This document shows, piece after piece, positions 41,789-50,720 of a DNA stretch of 64,000 bases. Under the pieces are notes generated by a model, which saw only the letters and a program-made list of their open reading frames with translations, ran no database searches and was not told the DNA's origin. Positions within the stretch are counted from its first letter, which is position 1. Every line of letters begins with the position of its first letter. The stretch is taken from NCBI GenBank assembly GCA_002295925.1, contig DBGO01000001.1:20735-84734 (forward strand), in the 5' to 3' direction. The stretch is from Flavobacteriales bacterium UBA852. GTDB taxonomy: Bacteria; Bacteroidota; Bacteroidia; Flavobacteriales_E; Vicingaceae. Both the position numbers and the translations under genes were made by a program.

Positions 41789-44311
41789 TTACATTTTTAT
41801 AAATCGATAATTTACTTGTCCGCTTTTTGTAACAATGCGAATAATGTAAACCCCATTTTCCAATTCATCTACCTTAATTTTATTGTTAAATCCTAAGCGA
41901 TATTCTCCAATAATTTTACCATTAAGGTCTAAAATATACATTGTTTGATTAAGAACGGCTGTTGAAGTTGTATTGATATGTAATATATCTTTAGCAGGAT
42001 TTGGGAATATTTTCATATCCAAATTGCTGAAATCCGATATGCTGTTATCATTAAGCACCGTTACTGTGCTGTATGCTGTATCAGTACAATTTCCATTAGA
42101 TACCACTAACATAACCGTGTACACTCCGGCTGTATTAAAGGAGTGGCTTGGGTTTTGAGTTACAGAAGTAAAGCCATCGCCAAAATCCCAATAAAATGAT
42201 GTGGCATTATTTCCTACAAATATGAAACCTACATTTGGAATTTGGTTTAAATAAACCGTATCATCACTTTGAACAAAATCGGCAAAAGGAGTAATGTTTA
42301 CCGCAACATTTACAGTGTCTGAATTTGAACAGCCATTTGTGTCGGTTCCGGTCACGTAATAAGTTGTATTTACAGTTGGAAAAGCCAACGGATTGGCAAT
42401 TGTACTGTCCGATAAGGTGGATTGGGTATTCCAAGTATAAGTATTTGCCCCGGTAGCATTAAGCTGAACAGAGTAGCCTTCGCAAACACTTGTGTCCGGA
42501 CCGGCATTTACGTTTGGCAATGGATTAACAACCACATTTACATCATCGGAATTGGCGCAACCATTGGTGTCGGTTACTGTAACTGTTGCCAATAAAGAAT
42601 TGTATAACACGATGTTTTGTGTTGTATCTCCGGTGTTCCATAAATAAGAATTACCGGTTGATGCAGATAATATTACACTGTCTCCTGAGCAAACTATGGT
42701 GTCCGTAATGTTGGTTATCGAAACATTGGATAAAGGATTTACGGTAACCTGTATCGTGTCGTAATCGGTACAACCCAAAGTGTTTGTCGCACTGACTATG
42801 TAATTGATATTACTCGAAGGGTTGGCGGTAATCATATTTCCACTTTGTGAAATAATTCCGGTAGATGGTGTCCAGTTGTAGGATGTAGCACCACTTGCAT
42901 TTGCTTGTAATGTAACCGTGTCACCATAACATAAAGCTACGTTGTTGGATGAGGAAACCACTTCTAATTGACACCATTTAATGGTTGAAAAGTCTTGGTT
43001 TGTTCCGGATCCTTTGCTGGTTCCTGTTACATAAATACTTTCAATATTGTCTAATTGCATGGCAAACGCTTGGTCGGAGTTACTCGATGGCCCGTCAAAA
43101 CGGGCAACCCACAAGGTGTTTCCGGTTAATGTGTCAATTTTAAGAGTTAAATAATCGTTGCTGGTTCCAACACCTGCACTGTACCCGGTTACATATAATG
43201 CCCCGGAAGCACCAATAGCAATTGCTCGTCCTTCGTCGTATCCGTTTGCAGGTCCGTTATAGTCGTTTCTCCAAATCAAGTTTCCTAAAGCATCATATTT
43301 TAATGTAATAATATTTTCTCCCGTAGCGTTAATGCCTAAGCTTCTTCCGGTAATATATATGTTTTGATTATTATCGGCAATAATGTCGTAAATTTTATCT
43401 TCTTCATTGGCATCTCCGTCAAAATACTGTGCCCATTGTTGAGTGCCGTTATTGTCATATTTTACCAGTAAATAATCATTATCAGTGGCTAATCCGCCAT
43501 AACTCGAACCGCCAACATAAACATTTCCCGCATTATCTAAAGTAATAGCTTCCGGAATATCAAAAGAGTTAATAGAGTTGTTGTTATAACGGGCAACCCA
43601 TTGTTGTACTCCCGAGTTATTATATTTAATGGTCGCAAAATCCAAGTCGGTACTGCTGCCAAAACTGTGACCTGCAACATAAACATTTCCTGATCCATCA
43701 AGGGTTATTTGAGTTGCAGCATCTATGCTGTTTCCTGGGCCGTTGTATGTCTGTGTCCAAATTATGCTTCCGCCGGGCCCGTATTTTAATGTAACAAAAT
43801 TGCTTCCTTGGCTGCCCGCATCACTTCCGCCGGTGACATAAGAATTTCCGTTGGCATCTACGGCAATGGCATAAGCTTCGTCAAAACCGTTAGATGAGCC
43901 GTTATATACCTGAGACCATTGCAAAACACCGTTATTGTCATATTTTAATGTAATGAAATCATAATTTCCTCCCGATACATAAGTGTATCCGGTAACATAA
44001 ATATTCCCGTTGTTGTCAATTTCTATATCTCTTGATTCGTCCAGTCCGTTTCCTGTTCCGTTGTATGTTGCAAGCCACTGTTGATTGCCAAGAGCATCAT
44101 ATTTAACAGTTACAATGTCATATCCTGAAGTTGCAGAATACGATGTGCCTGTAACGTATACATTGCCAGCGTTATCTATTACCAAATCAGTTGCCGCGTC
44201 AACATTTACTCCCGAACTTGTGTACCTGGCTTCCCATAATACATTCACTTGAGAAAAAACAGACGATTGAAGTAAAATGCTAAATAAAATATAAAGTAAA
44301 AATTTGTGCAT
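41789..44311 (-). CDS. SBBP-repeat, PKD and T9SS type A sorting domain secreted protein
   Basis: This 840-residue secreted protein starts at MHKFLLYILFSILLQSSVFSQ; the frame is open 20 codons further upstream, but the signal peptide fixes this ATG. About eight SBBP-type repeats of 52-55 residues follow. Each has the pattern D-x-x-GNxYVTGxS, a hydrophobic T-x-KYD segment and W-x-x-x-YNG, forming a beta-propeller. Then come three tandem Ig/PKD-like segments rich in 'TDTNGC' patterns (about 470-700), one clear PKD domain (FYWDFGDGFTSVTQNPSHSF) and a type A sorting domain (KIFPNPAKDILHINT). It is likely a surface or matrix protein binding ligands. The repeats are diverged from each other and are therefore old. 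Confidence 0.85.
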   Translation of the reverse strand: MHKFLLYILFSILLQSSVFSQVNVLWEARYTSSGVNVDAATDLVIDNAGNVYVTGTSYSATSGYDIVTVKYDALGNQQWLATYNGTGNGLDESRDIEIDNNGNIYVTGYTYVSGGNYDFITLKYDNNGVLQWSQVYNGSSNGFDEAYAIAVDANGNSYVTGGSDAGSQGSNFVTLKYGPGGSIIWTQTYNGPGNSIDAATQITLDGSGNVYVAGHSFGSSTDLDFATIKYNNSGVQQWVARYNNNSINSFDIPEAITLDNAGNVYVGGSSYGGLATDNDYLLVKYDNNGTQQWAQYFDGDANEEDKIYDIIADNNQNIYITGRSLGINATGENIITLKYDALGNLIWRNDYNGPANGYDEGRAIAIGASGALYVTGYSAGVGTSNDYLTLKIDTLTGNTLWVARFDGPSSNSDQAFAMQLDNIESIYVTGTSKGSGTNQDFSTIKWCQLEVVSSSNNVALCYGDTVTLQANASGATSYNWTPSTGIISQSGNMITANPSSNINYIVSATNTLGCTDYDTIQVTVNPLSNVSITNITDTIVCSGDSVILSASTGNSYLWNTGDTTQNIVLYNSLLATVTVTDTNGCANSDDVNVVVNPLPNVNAGPDTSVCEGYSVQLNATGANTYTWNTQSTLSDSTIANPLAFPTVNTTYYVTGTDTNGCSNSDTVNVAVNITPFADFVQSDDTVYLNQIPNVGFIFVGNNATSFYWDFGDGFTSVTQNPSHSFNTAGVYTVMLVVSNGNCTDTAYSTVTVLNDNSISDFSNLDMKIFPNPAKDILHINTTSTAVLNQTMYILDLNGKIIGEYRLGFNNKIKVDELENGVYIIRIVTKSGQVNYRFIKM
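42960..44220 (-). repeat. Eight SBBP beta-propeller repeats (protein level)
   Basis: Eight units of about 52-55 codons occur in the preceding gene. They are recognisable by GNVYVTG, KYDALGNQQW and YNGTGNGLDE-like blocks. Similarity is much higher in protein than in DNA. Confidence 0.8.
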
Positions 44312-44408
44312 ATCATTTAAGTTTAAATTCAAATATATAAAAATTGTTATTAAATATAAGATGAATTGCATATAATTTAAGATAAAGTTTAAAAAAACAT
44401 AGATAATT

Positions 44409-44439
44409 TTTGCATATGAAAAATATCATTTTATATTTG
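44409..44439 (+). promoter_or_regulatory. Promoter TTTG-N19-TATATTTG
   Basis: The -33 element at 44409-44412 and the -7 element at 44432-44439 have exactly consensus spacing. The next ATG is 8 bases downstream, so the leader would be almost absent. It probably drives the adhesin/PorP/PorE cluster. Confidence 0.65.
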
Positions 44440-44446
44440 TATAACT

Positions 44447-47400
44447 ATGAAGAGGATATTATTTCTTTTTACAATTTGTATATTCATATTCACCACTGCA
44501 AAAGCAACTCACATTGTTGGTGGTACCTTGTTGTATGAGCATTTGGGTGGTTCAACTTATCGAGTAACATTAAAATTATACCGCGATTGTGGACCCAGTA
44601 GTATTTTCTTTCCTAGTTCTGTTCGTATTGAGGTAAGGCAGCCAAACGGAGCGTCGTTTTCTCCGGATAAGGATATTGTTATTCCGCTTTCGCAAACGGT
44701 TATTTTAGACCCACCAATTGATACTTGTGCATTTAATCCCGGTGTTTGTGTCGAAGAAGCCATTTATACCAAAGTGGTGAACCATTTGCCGCCCAACCCG
44801 GGAGGTTATCACTTGTTTTATACAACATGTTGTAGAAATGCAAGTATTGTAAACCTTGTTAATCCTCTTAGTACAGGTGAGGCATTTTATACATATATAC
44901 CAGACAATTCGCAATACATGACAAATAGTTCACCTCAATGGAAAGAGTTTCCTCCGGTGTTTATTTGTCAAGGTCAACCGTTATATTTTGATCATGGAGC
45001 CACAGATAAAGATGGCGATTCATTGGTTTATTCTTTTTATACTCCTTTCGATAATAACGCACCAACTTTCCCAGGTAATGTAGCCACATTTACACCTGTT
45101 GTTTATAATGGTGGTTTTAGCGCTACCGACCCTTTAAGCGGAAATAGCTTATCTATAAATCCTCAAACAGGGGTGATTACAGGTGTTCCACCTATTTTGG
45201 GGCAATTTGTCGTTGGTGTAAAAGCAGATGAATATCGAAACGGTGTTAAAGTCAGTACAATTTACAGAGACTTTCAATTTAATGTATTGAATTGTCCGCC
45301 TGTTCCTGTTGCGGCTATTGGTCCTACAGACGGTTGTTCGGGGCAATCCATCCAATTTAATAATGCCAGTGTACCTTTAACAAATAATAGTTTTTATTGG
45401 GATTTTGGAGACCCTACTTCTACAACGGATAACTCAACACAAGTAAATCCTACGTACACTTACCCTTCAATAGGAACATACATTGTAATGTTGATTGCAC
45501 AATATGGGACTCCTTGTGCCGATACAGTATACGACACTTTAATAGTATCGGGCATCACCGCTAATTTTACATATAATGATTCGGCATGTGTTGGTACGCC
45601 TGTTACGTTCAATGATGCATCTACAACCACAGCAAATGCAACAGTAACCGGCTGGAATTGGGATTTTGGAGATGCGGCAACGGCAGTAATACCAAACCCT
45701 ACTCATACCTATTCTTCAGGAAATACTTATAATGTAACTTTAGTGGCTACCTCCAGTGCAGGATGTAAAGATACTGTAGTGAAACCGATGTATATTCAGA
45801 GTTTACCGCAAGCGGTTGCAAATGATACGTTTGCTTGTGTAAGTAATCCGGTAATAACCTTAAACGGTAATGTTTATGGTGCCACGGGAGGTTTATGGGT
45901 TGGAAATGGTACTTTTTCGCCTAATACTACTACTTTAACGCCAACATATACACCTACCAGTGGAGAATTATCACAAGGTTATGCCGATGTTTATCTTTCC
46001 ACTACAGGGAATGGTTTGTGTCCTGCCGATGTGGATACCATGACGATTAGTTATTCCACGGGGATAACCGCAAATGCAGGAAGTGATATTTTTGTCTGTA
46101 AAGATACGGCATTTATACCGCTCAATGGTTCAATATACACCGCAGCGGGTGGACAATGGTCAACAAGTGGCAGTGGAACTTTTTTTCCAAACAGTTTTGA
46201 CTTAAACGCTAATTACATCCCCAGTTCGGCAGATACTGCTGCAGGGGTAGTTACTATTATCTTAAATTCTATAGGTAACGGAAATTGCTTGCCCGATGCC
46301 GATACAATGCAAATATTTTTCACTTCTACACCAAAAGTAATCATCAGTAACAGTGATACGGCTTGTGCCGGAGACCAATTAATCCCTTTAAATGGGACTT
46401 CAACAACTGGTGCAGGAGTTTGGTCAACATCCGGAAACGGTTATTTTACACCAACAGATTCCTTACCCAATACTTATTATTTTGCTGATTCGACAGATAA
46501 TGCTAACGGTACGGTTTCATTTTATTTTACTTCACTGAATAACGGCGGGTGTAAAAGTTACACAGATTCTATCACTATAGCTTTAATACCGCCTCCGATA
46601 GCAGATTTTGGATTTGTTTCACAATGTCCAAATGTGCCGGTACCATTTTCTGACAGTTCTTCAACAGTGTCAACTATAAACAGCTGGACTTGGTTGTTTG
46701 GTGATAATACCCAAGCAACGGGGCAAAATGTTACACATACTTATGATACTTCAGGATTCTATACGGTTAGTCTAATCGTTACATCTGTTAATGGATGTAG
46801 TGATACGGCAACCAAAACAGTTGAAATTTATGCTATTCCAAATGCTGATTTTACCGTAAATGGTGTTTGTGAAAATGTAACATCTGAGTTTATTGACCAA
46901 TCAACAGTGTTTAATTCAACGATAAATTCTTGGGACTGGACATTTGATAATTTAGGAACAGATAATGTGCAAAATCCTCAATTTACTTTCCCTGACAGTG
47001 GCAATTACAATGTAACTTTAATTGTGCAATCTGCTCAAGGATGTATTGATACTGTTACGAAAGTAATAGCCATTAATCCGCCGCCGGTTGCCAATTTTTC
47101 CAGTTCTCCTTCTTCGGTAATGATTGGTGAAAATTTTCAATTTACCGACTTGTCTCAAGTAAATATAGTGGATTGGGTATGGAATTTTGGCGATTCAACT
47201 GGAACATCAACCGTTCAGAATCCGTCGTATAATTATTCAAATAGCGGTTATTTCACCGTTTGTTTAACAGTTACCGATACATTTGGTTGTGTAGACAGTA
47301 CGTGTAATGATGTTATTGTATTTATGCCTCCGGCAGTGCCAAATGCTTTTTCTCCTAACGGTGATGGTGAAAATGATGAATTTAAAGTATTAGGTGGTCC

Positions 47401-47596
47401 GTTTAAATCACTGGAATTTAGAATTTACAATAATTGGGGACAAGTTATTTTTGAATCGGATAAACAATCCAAAGGATGGGATGGGACCAAAGACGGAGAA
47501 GACCAACCGATAGGTGTTTATGTTTGGACGGTAAAAGCGGTTTCCATAAATGGAAATGAATATAACTTAAAAGGAGATGTAACATTGTTGAGATAA
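44447..47596 (+). CDS. Large surface adhesin: PKD repeats and gliding motility-associated (T9SS type B) C-terminal domain
   Basis: This 1049-residue secreted protein has a signal peptide (MKRILFLFTICIFIFTTAKA). Its N-terminal domain, starting THIVGGTLLYEHLGG, has several cysteine pairs (YRDCG, FYTTCC) and is common in gliding adhesins. Ig/PKD-like domains follow, at least four with the YWDFGD or WDFGD signature. The final domain begins AVPNAFSPNGDGENDEFKV and ends GVYVWTVKAVSINGNEYNLKGDVTLLR (ends quoted), the gliding motility-associated CHU_C type B sorting signal. Type B cargo depends on a PorP/SprF partner. The next gene, overlapping by one base, encodes exactly such a protein, so this looks like a dedicated cargo and secretion partner. 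Confidence 0.9.
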   Translation: MKRILFLFTICIFIFTTAKATHIVGGTLLYEHLGGSTYRVTLKLYRDCGPSSIFFPSSVRIEVRQPNGASFSPDKDIVIPLSQTVILDPPIDTCAFNPGVCVEEAIYTKVVNHLPPNPGGYHLFYTTCCRNASIVNLVNPLSTGEAFYTYIPDNSQYMTNSSPQWKEFPPVFICQGQPLYFDHGATDKDGDSLVYSFYTPFDNNAPTFPGNVATFTPVVYNGGFSATDPLSGNSLSINPQTGVITGVPPILGQFVVGVKADEYRNGVKVSTIYRDFQFNVLNCPPVPVAAIGPTDGCSGQSIQFNNASVPLTNNSFYWDFGDPTSTTDNSTQVNPTYTYPSIGTYIVMLIAQYGTPCADTVYDTLIVSGITANFTYNDSACVGTPVTFNDASTTTANATVTGWNWDFGDAATAVIPNPTHTYSSGNTYNVTLVATSSAGCKDTVVKPMYIQSLPQAVANDTFACVSNPVITLNGNVYGATGGLWVGNGTFSPNTTTLTPTYTPTSGELSQGYADVYLSTTGNGLCPADVDTMTISYSTGITANAGSDIFVCKDTAFIPLNGSIYTAAGGQWSTSGSGTFFPNSFDLNANYIPSSADTAAGVVTIILNSIGNGNCLPDADTMQIFFTSTPKVIISNSDTACAGDQLIPLNGTSTTGAGVWSTSGNGYFTPTDSLPNTYYFADSTDNANGTVSFYFTSLNNGGCKSYTDSITIALIPPPIADFGFVSQCPNVPVPFSDSSSTVSTINSWTWLFGDNTQATGQNVTHTYDTSGFYTVSLIVTSVNGCSDTATKTVEIYAIPNADFTVNGVCENVTSEFIDQSTVFNSTINSWDWTFDNLGTDNVQNPQFTFPDSGNYNVTLIVQSAQGCIDTVTKVIAINPPPVANFSSSPSSVMIGENFQFTDLSQVNIVDWVWNFGDSTGTSTVQNPSYNYSNSGYFTVCLTVTDTFGCVDSTCNDVIVFMPPAVPNAFSPNGDGENDEFKVLGGPFKSLEFRIYNNWGQVIFESDKQSKGWDGTKDGEDQPIGVYVWTVKAVSINGNEYNLKGDVTLLR

Positions 47597-48591
47597 TGAA
47601 AAATTCATCCGGATACATATTATTTATTTTAATTGCTTTATGTGGAAAAACATGGGCACAAGACTTTCATTTGTCTTTACCCGATGCTGCCCCAATGTAT
47701 ATCAACCCGGCACTCACCGGGCAGTTTGACGGGAAATATCGCGCACATTTGCAATATCGAACGCAGTGGAACAGTTTAAATATTAGACCTTTTACAACAG
47801 CTTTGGCATCTTTTGACATGCCTGTAAAAAGTTTTGCTTTTGGAATTCAAGTAATGAATAATAATGCGGGAACAGGATATTATAATTCTTTGGGAATATT
47901 AGGTTCGGCAGCCTATCGTTTTAGCATTGATGAACCCGGATTTCATAATTTTGCCGCAGCAGTTCAGTTTGGAGGGCTACAAAAAAGTGTTAAAGAAGAA
48001 GAGTTGTATTTTGAAAATCAATACAACCCGTTGAATGGAGGATATTTTGACAATAACATTCCTTCTGCCGAAAACTTAAATGCTCAAAATTTTTGGATAC
48101 CCGATGTAATAGTTGGTTTTTCTTATTTTTACGGTAAAACTGCTGCAAAAATTAACCCTTTTATTGGCTATTCTGTCAATCATTTGAATAAACCAAAAGA
48201 AAGTTTCTACCAAACAGCCAATACATTGCCTTATCGACATATTATTCATGGAGGTGTAAAATACAACCTCAATGAACGATTTCAGTTTTTTGGCAAAGGT
48301 ATTATGATGAAGCAGGTAAACAATACACAATTCAATGCTACCTTGTTGGCGTATTATACAATTAAAGATCCCGGATTGATTCTTTTTGCCGGACCTTCTT
48401 TCCGAAATAAAGATTCATTTATTTTTGAAATTGGAGGAAGGTTTAGCGCGTATCAATTACGATTAAGCTATGATTTTAACACGTCATCTTTAAAAACATA
48501 TACTAACGGAAGAGGTGGTTTTGAGATTGCCTTTACCTATATACCTAAACTTCAAAAACCAAATCCGATAAAATCTTGTCCAAGATTATGA
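47596..48591 (+). CDS. PorP/SprF family type IX secretion membrane protein
   Basis: This 331-residue outer membrane beta-barrel has a signal peptide (MKNSSGYILFILIALCGKTWAQ) and the family start DFHLSLPDAAPMYINPALTG, followed by YRAHLQYRTQWNSL. FAFGIQVMNNNAGTGYYNS resembles the PorP/SprF consensus. SprF of Flavobacterium is needed to put SprB on the surface, and this type usually pairs with one large type B adhesin. It overlaps the adhesin gene by one base (TAATG) and the PorE-like gene by four bases (ATGA), so all three are translationally coupled. Confidence 0.88.
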   Translation: MKNSSGYILFILIALCGKTWAQDFHLSLPDAAPMYINPALTGQFDGKYRAHLQYRTQWNSLNIRPFTTALASFDMPVKSFAFGIQVMNNNAGTGYYNSLGILGSAAYRFSIDEPGFHNFAAAVQFGGLQKSVKEEELYFENQYNPLNGGYFDNNIPSAENLNAQNFWIPDVIVGFSYFYGKTAAKINPFIGYSVNHLNKPKESFYQTANTLPYRHIIHGGVKYNLNERFQFFGKGIMMKQVNNTQFNATLLAYYTIKDPGLILFAGPSFRNKDSFIFEIGGRFSAYQLRLSYDFNTSSLKTYTNGRGGFEIAFTYIPKLQKPNPIKSCPRL

Positions 48592-50663
48592 TAAGAAATT
48601 TATCCATATTATTTATTTTGTTGGTTAGCTTTCAAACTTGGGCGCAAACCAAAAAAGAGCTTATAGCTTTTGGTGATCAAGCGTTTGAAAACGAACAATA
48701 TGCTTCTGCAGCTTATTTTTATTCACAAATAATAGAAAGCTCATCACTTAAAAAAGAAAAGACCTATCCTTATCAAGCCAATTTTTATTCGGCAACCAAA
48801 AAAGAAACCAAAGGAGATTCATTAAATAGCCAATTAGCGCCCAATTATCAAAAAAATCCTTATGTTGTGCACCGATTGGCAGATGCTTATCGATTAAGCC
48901 ATCAATACAAAAAAGCCGAAGAATATTATAAAATTGCCATTCAACTGGAAGATGAGCAATTTAAAGACACAAAGTTATGGTATGCATCTGTTTTAATGCA
49001 AAATGATAAACATGATCAAGCAACGGAATATTTAGAACAATTTTTACAAGAAAATACCGATTCTGCATTAACAATTTTGGCAAAAAATAAATTGGTAGGA
49101 TGTTTTTTACTTTCTGATCCCGGTTTTTCGAATGATAAAGTTGAATTGATAAAATCCGATACAACTATTAATCAAGGAATTGCTTCTTTTTCTGTAAATT
49201 ATTTTGGGAACGAAGATAATTTTATTTATGCATCTTCAGGCAAAGATGTTATTGTTACCGACCCCAAAAAGCAAAATCCGGCATATACTTCCGATTTTTA
49301 TCGTTTTTTCATTAATGTAGATGGAAGCAGAGGTACACCGGTTAATATGGGAATGCCCATAAATTCCGAAAAGATTGAAGGGAGCGGTGTCTTGTCTATT
49401 GATAAAACAACTTTTTACTTTACCCGTAAATCGGTTGAATTGCCAACGGATGAAGCTATTTATGTGAGTAAATTTTTTAATAACCAATGGTTGCAACCGT
49501 TAAAGCTGGATGAGAAAGTAAATATGCCCGGTTATCGTTCGTGTAACCCGGCACTTTCGTTAGATGATTCCAAATTGTTCTTTTCTTCAAATCGTCCGGG
49601 TGGATACGGAGGAATGGATATATGGTATTGCGAAATTGATGAATACGGAAATTTGAGTGATCCCGTAAATTTAGGTCCTGATGTAAATACTCCGGGAGAT
49701 GAAGTTACTCCGTTTTTTGAGTTTTTCACCAATACATTGTATTTTTCATCTGATGGTCATCCCGGTATTGGTGGACTTGATATATTTTACACCAATTTTG
49801 ATGAAGATAATAATGCTTGGACAACGCCTAAAAATTTAGGTACTCCTTTCAACTCATCAAAAGACGATGCATATTTTATCATCAATAAAAAACAAACCAA
49901 AGGGTATTTAACCTCCGACAGAGAAGCATGTGACTGTACAGAAAAAATGGAGGACTATCAAGGTACTGATTTTTGCTATCAAGTATATGAATTTGATAAA
50001 CCTGAATTGTGGTTTAAGCTAAAAGGAACAGTTTATAATGCAGAAACCGATGAAATAATTCCAAATGCATTAATTACAATTAAAGATGTAAAAGGAGAGA
50101 AAGAACCAATATTTTTAACTACAGATGAAAATGGTGAGTTTTTGCGTGATGTTGATGCCGGCGAATTACTTTTTATTAAAGCCCAAAAAACAAAATTCTT
50201 TGGGGATGCCGCAACCGTTTCTACAGAAGGAGTGGTAGTGTCTAAAATGTATGTTCAAGATTTTTATTTAGAGCCAATACCCGCCGGAGAAATTGAAATT
50301 CCAGGAATAGAATATGACTTTGATAAAGCAACTTTACGTCCAAAATCAAAAGAAATTTTGGATAAACTCGTGGAGTTTTTAGAACTTAATGATAATATAG
50401 TTATTGAAATCCGATCGCATACCGATGAGCGCGGAAGTGCCGAGTATAATCAACGATTATCTGAAGCACGAGCAAAATCTGTTGTTGACTATTTGGTTTC
50501 AAAAGGAATTGACCCCAAACGATTAATTGCTGTAGGGGTAGGTGAAAATGAACCTTTGGTGAAAAATGCAAAAACCGAAGAAGAACATCAGAAAAACCGT
50601 CGAACTGCGTTTAAAACTATCAGCGAAGATTTTAATAATGTTTTTAAGCCCGCTTCACCTTAA
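48588..50663 (+). CDS. PorE-like OmpA-family protein: TPR, beta-propeller, carboxypeptidase-regulatory and OmpA domains
   Basis: This protein of 691 residues has a signal peptide (MIRNLSILFILLVSFQTWAQ). TPR repeats follow (about 25-150, AFENEQYASAAYFYSQI), then PD40 blades (about 200-430; PALSLDDSKLFFSSNRPGGYGG is typical). Next come a CarboxypepD-regulatory-like domain (about 455-560, LKGTVYNAETDEIIPNALI) and an OmpA domain (about 570-680) with IRSHTDERGS and KNRRTAF. The order TPR, propeller, CRD, OmpA is that of PorE of Porphyromonas, which links the T9SS to peptidoglycan. TTG at 48576 is rejected in favour of ATG at 48588, which fits the 4-base overlap and the signal peptide. Confidence 0.88.
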   Translation: MIRNLSILFILLVSFQTWAQTKKELIAFGDQAFENEQYASAAYFYSQIIESSSLKKEKTYPYQANFYSATKKETKGDSLNSQLAPNYQKNPYVVHRLADAYRLSHQYKKAEEYYKIAIQLEDEQFKDTKLWYASVLMQNDKHDQATEYLEQFLQENTDSALTILAKNKLVGCFLLSDPGFSNDKVELIKSDTTINQGIASFSVNYFGNEDNFIYASSGKDVIVTDPKKQNPAYTSDFYRFFINVDGSRGTPVNMGMPINSEKIEGSGVLSIDKTTFYFTRKSVELPTDEAIYVSKFFNNQWLQPLKLDEKVNMPGYRSCNPALSLDDSKLFFSSNRPGGYGGMDIWYCEIDEYGNLSDPVNLGPDVNTPGDEVTPFFEFFTNTLYFSSDGHPGIGGLDIFYTNFDEDNNAWTTPKNLGTPFNSSKDDAYFIINKKQTKGYLTSDREACDCTEKMEDYQGTDFCYQVYEFDKPELWFKLKGTVYNAETDEIIPNALITIKDVKGEKEPIFLTTDENGEFLRDVDAGELLFIKAQKTKFFGDAATVSTEGVVVSKMYVQDFYLEPIPAGEIEIPGIEYDFDKATLRPKSKEILDKLVEFLELNDNIVIEIRSHTDERGSAEYNQRLSEARAKSVVDYLVSKGIDPKRLIAVGVGENEPLVKNAKTEEEHQKNRRTAFKTISEDFNNVFKPASP

Positions 50664-50720
50664 ATTCGTCTAAAAATTATCTTTCCGGCAAAACCATTGG
50701 TAATTATTTACTATTTTCGT